Shown here: positions 9,629-17,541 of the stretch, one piece after another
Layout: the number at the start of each line of letters is the position of its first letter
Position numbering within the stretch: the stretch's first letter is position 1
Assembly (NCBI GenBank): GCA_963760225.1
Contig: CAVXCD010000001.1
Coordinates: 682,001-746,000 of the forward strand
DNA length: 64,000 nt
Source: 13-2-20CM-66-19 sp963760225
GTDB taxonomy: Bacteria > Pseudomonadota > Gammaproteobacteria > Steroidobacterales > Steroidobacteraceae
Reading direction: 5' to 3'
Notes under the pieces: generated by a model
Databases searched by the model: none
Seen by the model: the letters and a program-made list of their open reading frames with translations, nothing else
Told to the model about the DNA's origin: nothing
Translations under genes and position numbers: made by a program

Positions 9629-10411
9629 ATGACAATGCTCGTCGGCATCGTGATCCTGGTCATTCTGCTCAGCGGCCTGCGCATCGCACAGGAGTACCAG
9701 CGTGGGGTGGTATTTCGCCTTGGCCGCTACCTGGCGCTGCGCGGGCCGGGACTCTACTGGATCATGCCGCTCGGCATCGAGCGCACGGTGACGATCGACA
9801 TTCGCACGCGCACCGTCTCTGCCGAACGGCAGGAGACCATCACGCGCGACAGCGTCACGGTGAAGGTCAACGCGGTGCTGTGGTATCGCATCACCGACGC
9901 CGCCAGGTCGGTGATCGCAGTGACGGATGCGCCCGCCGCGGTCTACCAGCTGGCGCTCACCAGCCTGCGCAACATCATCGGGCAGCACGATCTGGACGAG
10001 GTGCTGCAGGAGCGCGACAAGATTAACGGCCTGCTGCGCGAGAGCACCGCAGCGGCGACCGTGCCCTGGGGGATCGAGATGGAGCGCTTCGAGATGAAGG
10101 ACGTGGAGCTGCCGGAGGCGATGCAGCAGGTGATGGCGATGCAGGCCGAGGCGATCCGCGAGAAGCGTGCGCGCATCATCAAGGCCGAAGCGGAGCTGGA
10201 GGCATCACGCAAGCTCGGGGACGCCGCCGAGCAGATGGCCAACAATCCCGTGGCGGTCGAGCTGCGGCGCATGCAGATGGTCACGGAAGTCGGTGCGGAG
10301 AACAACAGCACCACGGTGCTGATGATCCCGTCGGATTTCGTGACGTTGGCCAAGAGCCTGAGCGAATACCTGCGCGAGCACGCGCTGCGCAATCGCGACG
10401 CCGCCCGCTGA
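9629..10411 (+). CDS. Slipin (stomatin-like SPFH membrane protein)
   Basis: A 260-residue protein with an N-terminal membrane helix (MLVGIVILVILLSGL) followed by an SPFH/band 7 domain: EYQRGVVFRLGRYLALRGPGL, then RTRTVSAERQETITRDSVTVKVNAV with the usual WYR and ASLRNIIGQ-like segment (LTSLRNIIGQHDLDEVL). The C-terminal helical part contains KAEAELEASRKL. Bacterial slipins form oligomers on the inner membrane and often pair with an NfeD-type protease partner, which is absent here. The ATG at 9629 was chosen because the longer frame has no hydrophobic start. ampD follows 5 bases downstream. Confidence 0.9.
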   Translation: MTMLVGIVILVILLSGLRIAQEYQRGVVFRLGRYLALRGPGLYWIMPLGIERTVTIDIRTRTVSAERQETITRDSVTVKVNAVLWYRITDAARSVIAVTDAPAAVYQLALTSLRNIIGQHDLDEVLQERDKINGLLRESTAAATVPWGIEMERFEMKDVELPEAMQQVMAMQAEAIREKRARIIKAEAELEASRKLGDAAEQMANNPVAVELRRMQMVTEVGAENNSTTVLMIPSDFVTLAKSLSEYLREHALRNRDAAR

Positions 10412-10416
10412 AGCTC

Positions 10417-11019
10417 GTGAGCAGCGGGGTTCCCGAGCGCGCTTCGAAGGCATTGCGGATCGATGCCGCCACCGGCCTGTTGGCGGCCGCCCGCCAGGTG
10501 CTGTCGCCGCACTACGACGAGCGTCCCGCCGGCATGCTGCCGGAGCTGCTGGTGGTGCACGGCATCAGCCTGCCGCCGGGCGAGTTCGGCGGTCCGTGGA
10601 TCGACCGGCTGTTCACCGGCACGCTGCCGGCGGACGCGCATCCGTCCTTTGCGGAGCGCGTGGGCCTCAAGGTCTCGGCGCACGCACTCATCCGGCGCGA
10701 TGGCGCGATCGTGCAGTACGCGCCGTTTGGTGCGCGCGCCTGGCACGCGGGCGCATCCGAGTACCGCGGCCGCCCGGCGTGCAACGACTTCTCGATCGGC
10801 GTGGAGCTCGAAGGCACCGACGATGTGCCATACACCGCTGCGCAGTACGACGCGCTCGCCACGCTCGCCGCGGCGCTACTCGCGACTTACCCGTCGATGT
10901 CGGCCGCCGCGATCGCCGGCCACAGCGATGTCGCGCCGGGACGCAAGAGCGATCCGGGACCATCGTTCGAATGGCCGCGCTTTCGCCAACTGCTCGAGCA
11001 GCGAACGCGTGGCGAGTGA
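10417..11019 (+). CDS. ampD: 1,6-anhydro-N-acetylmuramyl-L-alanine amidase AmpD
   Basis: A 200-residue cytoplasmic zinc amidase that removes the peptide from anhydro-muropeptides during cell-wall recycling, and so influences AmpC beta-lactamase induction where present. Amidase_2 features are LLVVHGISLPPGEFGG (first zinc His), WHAGASEYRGRPACNDFSIGVELEG, and IAGHSDVAPGRKSDPGPSFEW (later His and Asp ligands with the catalytic Lys). GTG start at 10417, 5 bases after the slipin stop, so the two probably share a transcript. Confidence 0.94.
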   Translation: MSSGVPERASKALRIDAATGLLAAARQVLSPHYDERPAGMLPELLVVHGISLPPGEFGGPWIDRLFTGTLPADAHPSFAERVGLKVSAHALIRRDGAIVQYAPFGARAWHAGASEYRGRPACNDFSIGVELEGTDDVPYTAAQYDALATLAAALLATYPSMSAAAIAGHSDVAPGRKSDPGPSFEWPRFRQLLEQRTRGE

Positions 11020-11050
11020 CGGTGCGGCGCGCGCGCCAGGCGGCGCTTAG

Positions 11051-11608
11051 CTACGATTTGCCGCGCTCGTGGCGCCAGAGCACCTCGGTGCCGCGCTCGT
11101 GCCGCGCCAGCACGCGCGCCAGCACGAACAACAGGTCCGAGAGGCGATTGAGGTACTTGGGCACCTCGGCATTGACGCTCTCGGCTTTGGCGAGCGTCCA
11201 CGCGCGCCGCTCGGCGCGCCGCGCGATGGTGCGGGCGAGATGGCAGGCCGCCGCCGCGGGGCCGCCACCGGGAAGAATGAATTCCTTCAGCGCCGGCAGC
11301 GACTCGTTGAACTCATCGAGCGTCTTCTCCAGCCAGGTCACCTGCGCGGCGGCGATCATCTGGTGCCCCGGGATGCACAGCTCGCCGCCCAGGTCGAACA
11401 GCTCGTGCTGGATCCGGGTGAGGCAGCTGGCCACGCTCTCGGGCAGCGCCGCAACCGCCAGCAGCACGCCGATGGCGCTGTTGAGCTCGTCCACCGTGCC
11501 GTAGGCCTCCACGCGCGCGCTGTCCTTCGCCACGCGGCTGCCGTCGCCGAGACCGGTGGTGCCATCATCGCCGGTGCGCGTATAGATCCTGCTCAGCCGG
11601 TTACCCAT
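11051..11608 (-). CDS. pduO: PduO-type ATP:cob(I)alamin adenosyltransferase
   Basis: A 185-residue protein that transfers adenosyl from ATP to cob(I)alamin to make coenzyme B12. The N-terminal signature is RIYTRTGDDGTTGLGDGSRV, followed by RVEAYGTVDELNSAIGVLLA. The central FILPGGGPAAAACHLARTIARRAER and the C-terminal NRLSDLLFVLARVLAR are family hallmarks. No cobalamin synthesis gene is present, so a salvage role is likely. Within 7 kb lie an ABC ATPase and a BtuC/FecD-type permease that could import corrinoids, but their substrate is not proven. Confidence 0.93.
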   Translation of the reverse strand: MGNRLSRIYTRTGDDGTTGLGDGSRVAKDSARVEAYGTVDELNSAIGVLLAVAALPESVASCLTRIQHELFDLGGELCIPGHQMIAAAQVTWLEKTLDEFNESLPALKEFILPGGGPAAAACHLARTIARRAERRAWTLAKAESVNAEVPKYLNRLSDLLFVLARVLARHERGTEVLWRHERGKS

Positions 11609-11649
11609 GGCCGTATCCTAGCCAAAGTCGGCCGCCGGCGCGGCAGCGG

Positions 11650-11949
11650 CTAGGAAAGGCGCCCGACCGGCAGCAGTTCCGGCAGCTTGGTCCGACCGAG
11701 CGGCGTCAGCGCGAAGGCTCGCGGCTGGATGTGGCGCAGCGCGGCCGGCAGATCGAGCTCGAGCGTCATTTCCTGCGCGAGGCCCAGCTCGACCAGCTTC
11801 GACCACAGGGCATCGTTGGCCGTGTCCTTGATCGTGGCGATCTGGCTGTCGGGCGTCTCCAGGGTCGCCACCAGCACCGAGTGCTCTGCGGGGGACAGGT
11901 GCTGCAGCAGCTGCACCAGCTCCTGGGTGTCGATCGCATGGGTATTCAC
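11650..11949 (-). CDS. Small uncharacterised protein, possible winged-helix fold
   Basis: 99 residues from the GTG at 11949. This start is supported by a strong ribosome site (GGGAGGGG) about 7 bases upstream; the longer frame to 11982 lacks one. The protein begins MNTHAIDTQELVQLLQHLSP, has no signal or membrane segment, and ends FALTPLGRTKLPELLPVG. The alternating helices and the late LTPLGR segment resemble winged-helix proteins, but I do not recognise a family. It lies 41 bases downstream of the cobalamin adenosyltransferase start, on the same strand and upstream of it in transcription order, so the two may be co-transcribed. Confidence 0.65.
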   Translation of the reverse strand: MNTHAIDTQELVQLLQHLSPAEHSVLVATLETPDSQIATIKDTANDALWSKLVELGLAQEMTLELDLPAALRHIQPRAFALTPLGRTKLPELLPVGRLS

Positions 11950-12037
11950 GGCTGTGCCCCTCCCGTGGTGTGTGGGTCGCAAAAAATAGGGTTCGACCGG
12001 GGGAGCCCCGATTGGTTCACTACGCCGCGTGTGCCCC

Positions 12038-12838
12038 TCAGGCGCTGACGAACACGCGCCGCCCGTCCTGGCCGAGCTCGATCATCGGCGCCAGGTACAG
12101 CTCGCTCAAGGACGCGGCGGTGAGTGTCGTGCCGACTTCACCCAGCGTCCAGCGACCATCGCCGAACAGCAGCAGCGCGCGATCGGCGAAGCGCGCCGCG
12201 AGCGTCGGATCGTGCAGCGTGGTGACGACGGTGCGGCCCGCGTCGGCGAGCTCGCGGAAGATGCCGAGCACTGCGAGCTGGTGGTGGGGATCGAGGTGAT
12301 TGGTCGGCTCATCGAGCAGGAAGATCGCCGGCTGCTGCACCAGCAGGGCCGCCACGGCCACGCGGCGCTGCTCGCCGCCGGAGAGCGTGTCGGTGCGGCG
12401 CGCAGCGAACTCGCCGAGGCCCACGCGCTCGAGCGCGTCGCGCGCCAGGCGCTCGTCCGCGGCGCTTTCCCATTGCCACAGGGCGAGGTGCGGGTGGCGC
12501 CCGATCAGCACGGTCTCGAGCGCGCTGCTCACGAAACCCTCCTCGAGATCCTGAGGCAGCAGTCCGAGTCTGAGCGCTAGCGCGCGGCGCCGCAGCGCGC
12601 CGAGCGGCGTGCCGTCGAGCGACACTGTGCCGCAGGCCGGCGCGCGCAGTCCCGCGAGCGTGTGCAGCGTCAGCGTCTTGCCCGAGCCATTGCGTCCGAG
12701 GACCGCCACCACCTCGCCGGGTGCGAACTGCGCCGACAACTCGCGCAGCAGCTGGCGCGCGCCGGCGTGAACGCTCAGCGCGCAAGCGGCGAGTCCGCGC
12801 GCGGCCGCGCCGTTACCGCTGCCCGTCAGTGTCGCCAC
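12038..12838 (-). CDS. ABC transporter ATPase, iron-siderophore/cobalamin (FecE/BtuD) type
   Basis: About 266 residues from the likely GTG at 12838; a frame to 12901 exists but overlaps the upstream gene further. The complete ABC signatures are Walker A LGRNGSGKT, Q-loop region LPQDLEEGF, signature LSGGEQRRVAVA, Walker B IFLLDEPTNHLDPHH and the H-loop TLHD. The HLDPHHQL pattern is typical of importers of siderophores, heme or cobalamin. It overlaps the metzincin-like gene by 13 bases. No permease or binding protein adjoins it; a matching FecCD-type permease lies alone at 17542-18528. With PduO nearby, corrinoid uptake is a reasonable guess, not a demonstrated role. Confidence 0.85.
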   Translation of the reverse strand: MATLTGSGNGAAARGLAACALSVHAGARQLLRELSAQFAPGEVVAVLGRNGSGKTLTLHTLAGLRAPACGTVSLDGTPLGALRRRALALRLGLLPQDLEEGFVSSALETVLIGRHPHLALWQWESAADERLARDALERVGLGEFAARRTDTLSGGEQRRVAVAALLVQQPAIFLLDEPTNHLDPHHQLAVLGIFRELADAGRTVVTTLHDPTLAARFADRALLLFGDGRWTLGEVGTTLTAASLSELYLAPMIELGQDGRRVFVSA

Positions 12839-13650
12839 CGGATCTCCAGTGCGGTCTCCGGCCCGACCACCACGCTCTTCAGGCTGCGCGGCATCTCCCA
12901 TTCCTGCGGCGTGAGCGCGCGCCGCCCGGCCATGATCTCGGCGCGCTGCTGCGGGAACAGCGGCCGCTGGTCGCGATCGCCGTAGCCGCTGGGGAACAGC
13001 GGCGCGCCGCTGGCGAAGTCGTACTTGTCGCTCGCGCCCACCGTGTGCAGCAGCTCGTGCGCGATCACGATGTTATTGCGGCCGTTCATGGTGCGATCCG
13101 CAAACGCATGCACGATGCCGACCAGGCCCTTTTGCAGTCCGTGCGAATCGGGCACGGTCTGCAGAGTCGCCGGATCATGAAACAGGACGAACATGCGGAT
13201 GCGCGGCGGCGCGCGCCCGGGAGCGGCGGTGGCCGTCGCCGCAAACCAGCGCAGCTTCAGGCTCCACCAGGCGCCGCCCAAGTGACCTGCGCCCGGCTCG
13301 AGCAACGGCGGCAGCTGCGCGCCTTGCGGGTAGAGCTCGATGTGCACCGGCTGCGCGAGCGAGAGCCCGTAGCGCTCACCCTCGCGGGAGAAGAACTCTT
13401 CGATGTCGGCGAAGTCCTGCACGCTCAAGGCCTCGACGTAGCGCTGCGCCTGGGCGGTGCCGTCGCCGTTGTACGGATAGATGCCGACCCACAGCGTTCT
13501 CTGCCAGCTCTGGGTCTCGATCCTGTCCAGCCAGGTGCGCAGCGCCACGGCGAGCAGCACCAGCAGCAGCAGCAGGATGCGCACGTTGCGCCACAGGTGC
13601 GATTTTTGCGCGGCGGGACGGGGGCCGGCCATGCGGCGCTGCGCAGTCAC
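12826..13650 (-). CDS. Membrane-anchored metzincin-like protein (HExxHxxGxxD)
   Basis: 274 residues with GTG start directly after the pdxH stop (an internal ATG at 13632 is the alternative). One hydrophobic segment near residues 22-38 (VRILLLLLVLLAVAL) suggests an N-in anchor with a periplasmic body. Around residue 200 is HELLHTVGASD, which matches HExxHxxGxxD, a zinc site used by snapalysin-type metzincins. A possible Met-turn (AEIMAGR) follows about 45 residues later. The rest (WVGIYPYNGDG, YVEALSVQDFADIEEFFSREG) matches no family I can name. It sits between pdxH and an ABC ATPase gene with an overlap at one end. Protease activity is inferred from the motif only. Confidence 0.75.
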   Translation of the reverse strand: MTAQRRMAGPRPAAQKSHLWRNVRILLLLLVLLAVALRTWLDRIETQSWQRTLWVGIYPYNGDGTAQAQRYVEALSVQDFADIEEFFSREGERYGLSLAQPVHIELYPQGAQLPPLLEPGAGHLGGAWWSLKLRWFAATATAAPGRAPPRIRMFVLFHDPATLQTVPDSHGLQKGLVGIVHAFADRTMNGRNNIVIAHELLHTVGASDKYDFASGAPLFPSGYGDRDQRPLFPQQRAEIMAGRRALTPQEWEMPRSLKSVVVGPETALEIRWRH

Positions 13651-14340
13651 TCAGGGTTGCAGGCGAGTCGCCGACCACGGACCGGGCACGAACGTACCGC
13701 CCGCGCCCTTCCTCAGCCTGCGCCTCCACAGGGCGCGATCGTGAACCCGCGCCGCGCCCTGCACCCACAACTCGACGCTCTCCGCCCACAGGCGGTACCC
13801 GCCCCAGTGCGGCGGGCGTGGGATGGCGATCTGCAGCGCGTCATCCGCCCCCGGGGAGCCCGGCGTCGGGGCGCCGAAGCGGCGTGCCGCCGCCTTCACC
13901 GAGGCGAGCAGCTGCGCGCGCGAGGCGAGTGGTGCGCTCTGGGCGCTCGCCCACGCGCCGATACGGCTCTGCCAGGCGCGCTCGGCGAAGTAGCGATCGC
14001 TGTCGGCGGCAGGCGCCCGCGTCACCGGGCCCTCGATGCGCACCTGGCGCTGCAGCGCGTCCCAGTGCATGACCGCCGCGGCACGCGGATTGGCCTGCAG
14101 CTGCCGCCCCTTGGCGGACAGATAGTTGGTGTAGAACAAAACGAAGCCGGGCGGGGAGACGATGTCCTTGCACAGCACCACGCGGGCGCTCGGGCGGCCG
14201 GCGCGGCTGCTGGTGGCGAGCACCATGGCGTTCGCGTTCGGCTGGCGACGCGCCGCCCATGCCTCCTGCAGCCAGCGGCTCACGACGGCGAGCGGATCGG
14301 TGGGCAGGGGCTCGGGCAGGACCTCATTGTGCGCGGCCAT
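13651..14340 (-). CDS. pdxH: Pyridoxamine 5'-phosphate oxidase
   Basis: A 229-residue FMN enzyme that oxidises pyridoxine/pyridoxamine phosphate to pyridoxal phosphate. Motifs include NAMVLATSSRAGRPSARVVLCK, FVLFYTNYLSAKGRQL, AAAVMHWDALQRQVRIEGPV, and the C-terminal PHWGGYRLWAESVELWVQG with RLRKG near the end. Length is as expected. First gene of an apparent three-gene run with the metzincin-like protein and the ABC ATPase. The start codon at 14340 is 116 bases from the divergent tyrA start, leaving room for both promoters. Confidence 0.95.
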   Translation of the reverse strand: MAAHNEVLPEPLPTDPLAVVSRWLQEAWAARRQPNANAMVLATSSRAGRPSARVVLCKDIVSPPGFVLFYTNYLSAKGRQLQANPRAAAVMHWDALQRQVRIEGPVTRAPAADSDRYFAERAWQSRIGAWASAQSAPLASRAQLLASVKAAARRFGAPTPGSPGADDALQIAIPRPPHWGGYRLWAESVELWVQGAARVHDRALWRRRLRKGAGGTFVPGPWSATRLQP

Positions 14341-14456
14341 GCGATGATGTTAGAGGGTTTGGCGGCTGCGTGTCGCGCGGGCGGTGCACCGTTCCCCTTG
14401 CACCCCCCGCTGCGCCCCGATAGAAAGGACGGGAGACTTCCAAAGGCACCCTGCCC

Positions 14457-15578
14457 ATGAGTGACAACCCGACGCTGGAGGATCTGCGCCAGCGAGTGAA
14501 CGACCTCGACCGCCAGCTGATTGCGCTGGTCGCCGAGCGCAAGGCCGTGAGCGAGGAGGTCGCGCGCGTCAAGCGCGCCACGGGCAAGCCGACGCGCGAT
14601 TACGAGCGCGAGCGCGAGGTCATCATGGGGGTGCGCGCCATGGCTGCCGAACGTGGCGTGTCGGGGGAGCTCGCCGAGCAACTGCTGCGGCTGCTGATCC
14701 GCTCCTCACTCACCACCCAGGAGCAGGCGAGCGTGGTCGCGCGCGGTGCCGGCACCGGGCGGCGTGCGCTCGTCATCGGTGGCGCCGGCAAGATGGGCGG
14801 CTGGTTCGTGAGCTTTCTCGCCTCGCAGGGCTTCGCCGTCGAGGTGGCCGATCCCGCGGCCGCTCCCGCCGGCGTGGCGCGCGTCGCTGACTGGCGCAGC
14901 ATCGATCTCAAGCACGACTTCATCGTGCTGGCGACGCCGCTCGGCACCACCGATGCGATCCTGCGCGACCTGGCGCTGCGCCGGCCCGCGGGGGTGATCT
15001 TCGATGTCGGCTCACTCAAGTCGCCGCTGCGCGCGGGACTCTTGGCGCTCAAGTCGCACGGTTGCAAGGTGACCTCGGTGCACCCGATGTTCGGTCCGGA
15101 CACGGAGCTGCTGTCCGGGCGGCACGTGGTGTTCGTGGATCTGGGCAACGCCGCAGCGCTCGCCGCGGTGCGCGAGCTGTTCGCGCCCACCATGGCCGAG
15201 CAGGTCGTCATGAGCCTCGATGATCACGACCGGCTGATCGCCTACGTGCTCGGTCTTTCGCACGCGCTCAACATCGCGTTCTTCACCGCACTCGCCGACA
15301 GCGGTGAAGCGGCCCCGAAACTGGCGCGCATCTCGAGCACCACCTTCGATGCGCAGCTCGATGTCGCCAGCCGCGTCGCCCAGGAGAGTCCCGACCTGTA
15401 TTATGAAATACAGAGCCTCAACGACTACGGCGCCGAGTCGCTGGAAGCCCTCTCCCAGGCCGTCGAGCGGCTGCGCGCCGCAGTCCTGTCCCAGGACCAT
15501 GAGGCCTTCGTTGCTTTGATGCGCCGCGGGCGCGATTATCTGGAGGACCGGCGCACCGTCACGGAGCGCCGCGCCTGA
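14457..15578 (+). CDS. tyrA: Bifunctional chorismate mutase/prephenate dehydrogenase (TyrA)
   Basis: A 373-residue fusion that makes 4-hydroxyphenylpyruvate for tyrosine synthesis. Residues 1-90 form an AroQ-type chorismate mutase (LEDLRQRVNDLDRQLIALVAERKAV, later KPTRDYEREREV). Residues 100-373 form the NAD-dependent prephenate dehydrogenase, with a Rossmann start (ALVIGGAGKMGGWFVSFLASQG), DVGSLKSP, VHPMFGPD and LGLSHALNIAFF. This mutase-first arrangement is typical of gammaproteobacteria. The gene is followed 17 bases later by a diguanylate cyclase on the same strand. Confidence 0.95.
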   Translation: MSDNPTLEDLRQRVNDLDRQLIALVAERKAVSEEVARVKRATGKPTRDYEREREVIMGVRAMAAERGVSGELAEQLLRLLIRSSLTTQEQASVVARGAGTGRRALVIGGAGKMGGWFVSFLASQGFAVEVADPAAAPAGVARVADWRSIDLKHDFIVLATPLGTTDAILRDLALRRPAGVIFDVGSLKSPLRAGLLALKSHGCKVTSVHPMFGPDTELLSGRHVVFVDLGNAAALAAVRELFAPTMAEQVVMSLDDHDRLIAYVLGLSHALNIAFFTALADSGEAAPKLARISSTTFDAQLDVASRVAQESPDLYYEIQSLNDYGAESLEALSQAVERLRAAVLSQDHEAFVALMRRGRDYLEDRRTVTERRA

Positions 15579-15595
15579 AGGACCAGGAGTTGGCC

Positions 15596-16750
15596 ATGCG
15601 GCAGCCGGAGAGCGGGTCGCCGGAGAACGACGCAGTATTCTCGCGGGCGATCGAGCTGGAGCAGGAGAACAGCCTGCTGAAGGCGCGCCTCGCCGCGCTC
15701 ACGGTGGAAGTCGGCCGCAACGACTCACTGCTGCGCAAGACCCAGGAACGCGAGCTCGAGCTGCTGCGCGCCGGCTCTCTCAGCCAGCTGTTCGATCTGC
15801 TCATCCAGGGACTGCGCAGCTCCTACCAGCTCGACGAAGTGGCGCTGATCGTCAACGACCCGCACCATGAGATCCGCCACCTGCTCTCCGGCGGCGGCAC
15901 GGGCCAGCCCGTCAACGAGCCGCCCGGGGTGTGCTTCGTGGATGCGCTGGTGACCGTCGCGCCGCAGCTCGTCAATCTCGAGCGTCCCTGGCTCGGCCCT
16001 TACCGCAAAGCAGACCACGAGCTGCTGGTGCCGGGACTGGCACCGACCGGGAGCCTCGCGCTCGTGCCGCTGCGCCGCGAGCAGCTCGATGGCGTGCTGG
16101 TATTCTCCAGCAGCGACCCGTTCCGCTTCACCCCCGAGCTGGCGAGCGATTTCCTGGCGCATCTGGGGCTGGTCGCGGCGATCTGCGTCGAGAACGCGGT
16201 GAATCGCGCGCGGCTGCTGCGCAGCGGCCTCACCGACTTCCTCACCGGCTTTCACAACCGCCGCTACCTGCACGCCCGACTGCGCGAGGAGCTCGCCTAT
16301 GCCCAGCGCTCGCGGCAGTCGATCGCCTGTCTGATGATCGACGTCGATCACTTCAAGCGCATCAACGACCAGTACGGCCACCTCGCCGGCGATGCGGTGC
16401 TGCGCGAAGTGGCGCAGCGCATCGACGCCGAGATGCGCATCAGCGATACCAGCGCACGCTTCGGTGGCGACGAGTTCGCCATGGTGCTGGCGCACGCCGC
16501 GATCGATGACGGCGAGAAGGTCGGCGCACGCGTGCTGCAGGCGGTGCGCAACCGGCCAATCCCCATCAAGCCGGGAGTCAGCGAGACCGTGACGCTGTCG
16601 ATCGGCGTGGCCGCCGCAAACCCCGGCCCCGGCCAGCGCGACTACAAGGTGCTCGCCGAGCGGCTGATCGCGGAAGCCGATGCCGCGCTCTATCGCGCCA
16701 AGAGCGCCGGCCGCAACCGCATGGCCACCTCGCCGAACGTGATCGCCTAG
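15596..16750 (+). CDS. GAF/DUF484-like sensor diguanylate cyclase
   Basis: 384 residues from the ATG at 15596, which has AGGAG 6 bases upstream; a TTG two codons earlier has no spacing. A short coiled coil (ELEQENSLLKARLAAL) leads into a DUF484/GAF-like sensor region (about residues 40-215), then a GGDEF domain. The active site GGDEF is at about residue 290 and an RxxD inhibitory site (RISD) lies just upstream, so it probably makes cyclic di-GMP under product feedback. No membrane segment, hence cytosolic. The input signal is unknown. Confidence 0.9.
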   Translation: MRQPESGSPENDAVFSRAIELEQENSLLKARLAALTVEVGRNDSLLRKTQERELELLRAGSLSQLFDLLIQGLRSSYQLDEVALIVNDPHHEIRHLLSGGGTGQPVNEPPGVCFVDALVTVAPQLVNLERPWLGPYRKADHELLVPGLAPTGSLALVPLRREQLDGVLVFSSSDPFRFTPELASDFLAHLGLVAAICVENAVNRARLLRSGLTDFLTGFHNRRYLHARLREELAYAQRSRQSIACLMIDVDHFKRINDQYGHLAGDAVLREVAQRIDAEMRISDTSARFGGDEFAMVLAHAAIDDGEKVGARVLQAVRNRPIPIKPGVSETVTLSIGVAAANPGPGQRDYKVLAERLIAEADAALYRAKSAGRNRMATSPNVIA

Positions 16751-16836
16751 CTTTCACGGGGGTGAGCCAGCGGCTGTTGTTTTGCCGGCGTGCGCCGTAC
16801 AGTTCACGCAGCTAACCCCCGCAGGAGCTGCGCGTC

Positions 16837-17520
16837 ATGGGCTCAATGATCGCCGCGAGCGCTTTCTTTCTCTTCATTCACTTCGGCGTTTCCGGAACGC
16901 GGCTGCGCGATGCGCTGGTGGCGCGTCTGGGTGAAGGAGCCTATCGCGGCCTGTTCTCGCTCGCCTCCATCGCCGGTCTTGTCTGGATGGTTCGTGCCTA
17001 TGACCGCGCCCCGACGATCGCGACCTGGGGTCAGCTCCTCGGCCTGCGTCCGCTGGTCTTCGTGGTGACGTTCGTCGGCGTGCTGTTGGCGGTGATCGGG
17101 CTGGCATCGCCCAGCCCGACGAGCGTCGGTATGGAGGGCAAGCTCGCGCAAGGGGCGGCGGCGGTGCACGGCATCACGCGAATCACCCGCCATCCATTCC
17201 TCTGGGGTGTGGCGTTGTGGGCGCTGGCACACCTGATCGTGAACGGCGATCTCGCCTCCGGCATCCTCTTCGGGACGCTGGCGCTGCTGGCGCTGTTCGG
17301 CGGTGCGTCGATCGACGCCAAGCGCCGCCGCCTGTTCGGCGAGCAGTGGCGCACCTTTGCACAGCTCACCTCGAACGTGCCGTTCGCCGCCATCGCTTCC
17401 GGGAGGAACCAGCTCGCGCCCGCGCTCAAGGAAATCGGCTGGCTGCGGCCGCTGATTGCCATCGCGATCTACCTCTGGCTCTTCTGGCTGCACGGCAAGC
17501 TGATCGCACCGCTCACCTGA
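16837..17520 (+). CDS. NnrU family membrane protein
   Basis: 227 residues with about six hydrophobic segments. Features of the NnrU family are the opening FFLFIHFGVSGTRLRDALV, GLFSLASIAGLVWMVRAYDRAP, and RITRHPFLWGVALWALAHLIVNGD, a pattern shared with isoprenylcysteine methyltransferase-like membrane proteins. NnrU was named from nitric oxide/nitrite respiration clusters, but its biochemical role is not settled and no denitrification gene is present here. An AGGAG site precedes the ATG by 9 bases. Convergent with the ABC permease gene downstream. Confidence 0.88.
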   Translation: MGSMIAASAFFLFIHFGVSGTRLRDALVARLGEGAYRGLFSLASIAGLVWMVRAYDRAPTIATWGQLLGLRPLVFVVTFVGVLLAVIGLASPSPTSVGMEGKLAQGAAAVHGITRITRHPFLWGVALWALAHLIVNGDLASGILFGTLALLALFGGASIDAKRRRLFGEQWRTFAQLTSNVPFAAIASGRNQLAPALKEIGWLRPLIAIAIYLWLFWLHGKLIAPLT

Positions 17521-17541
17521 GTTCGGTGTAGGGGCAACCGG

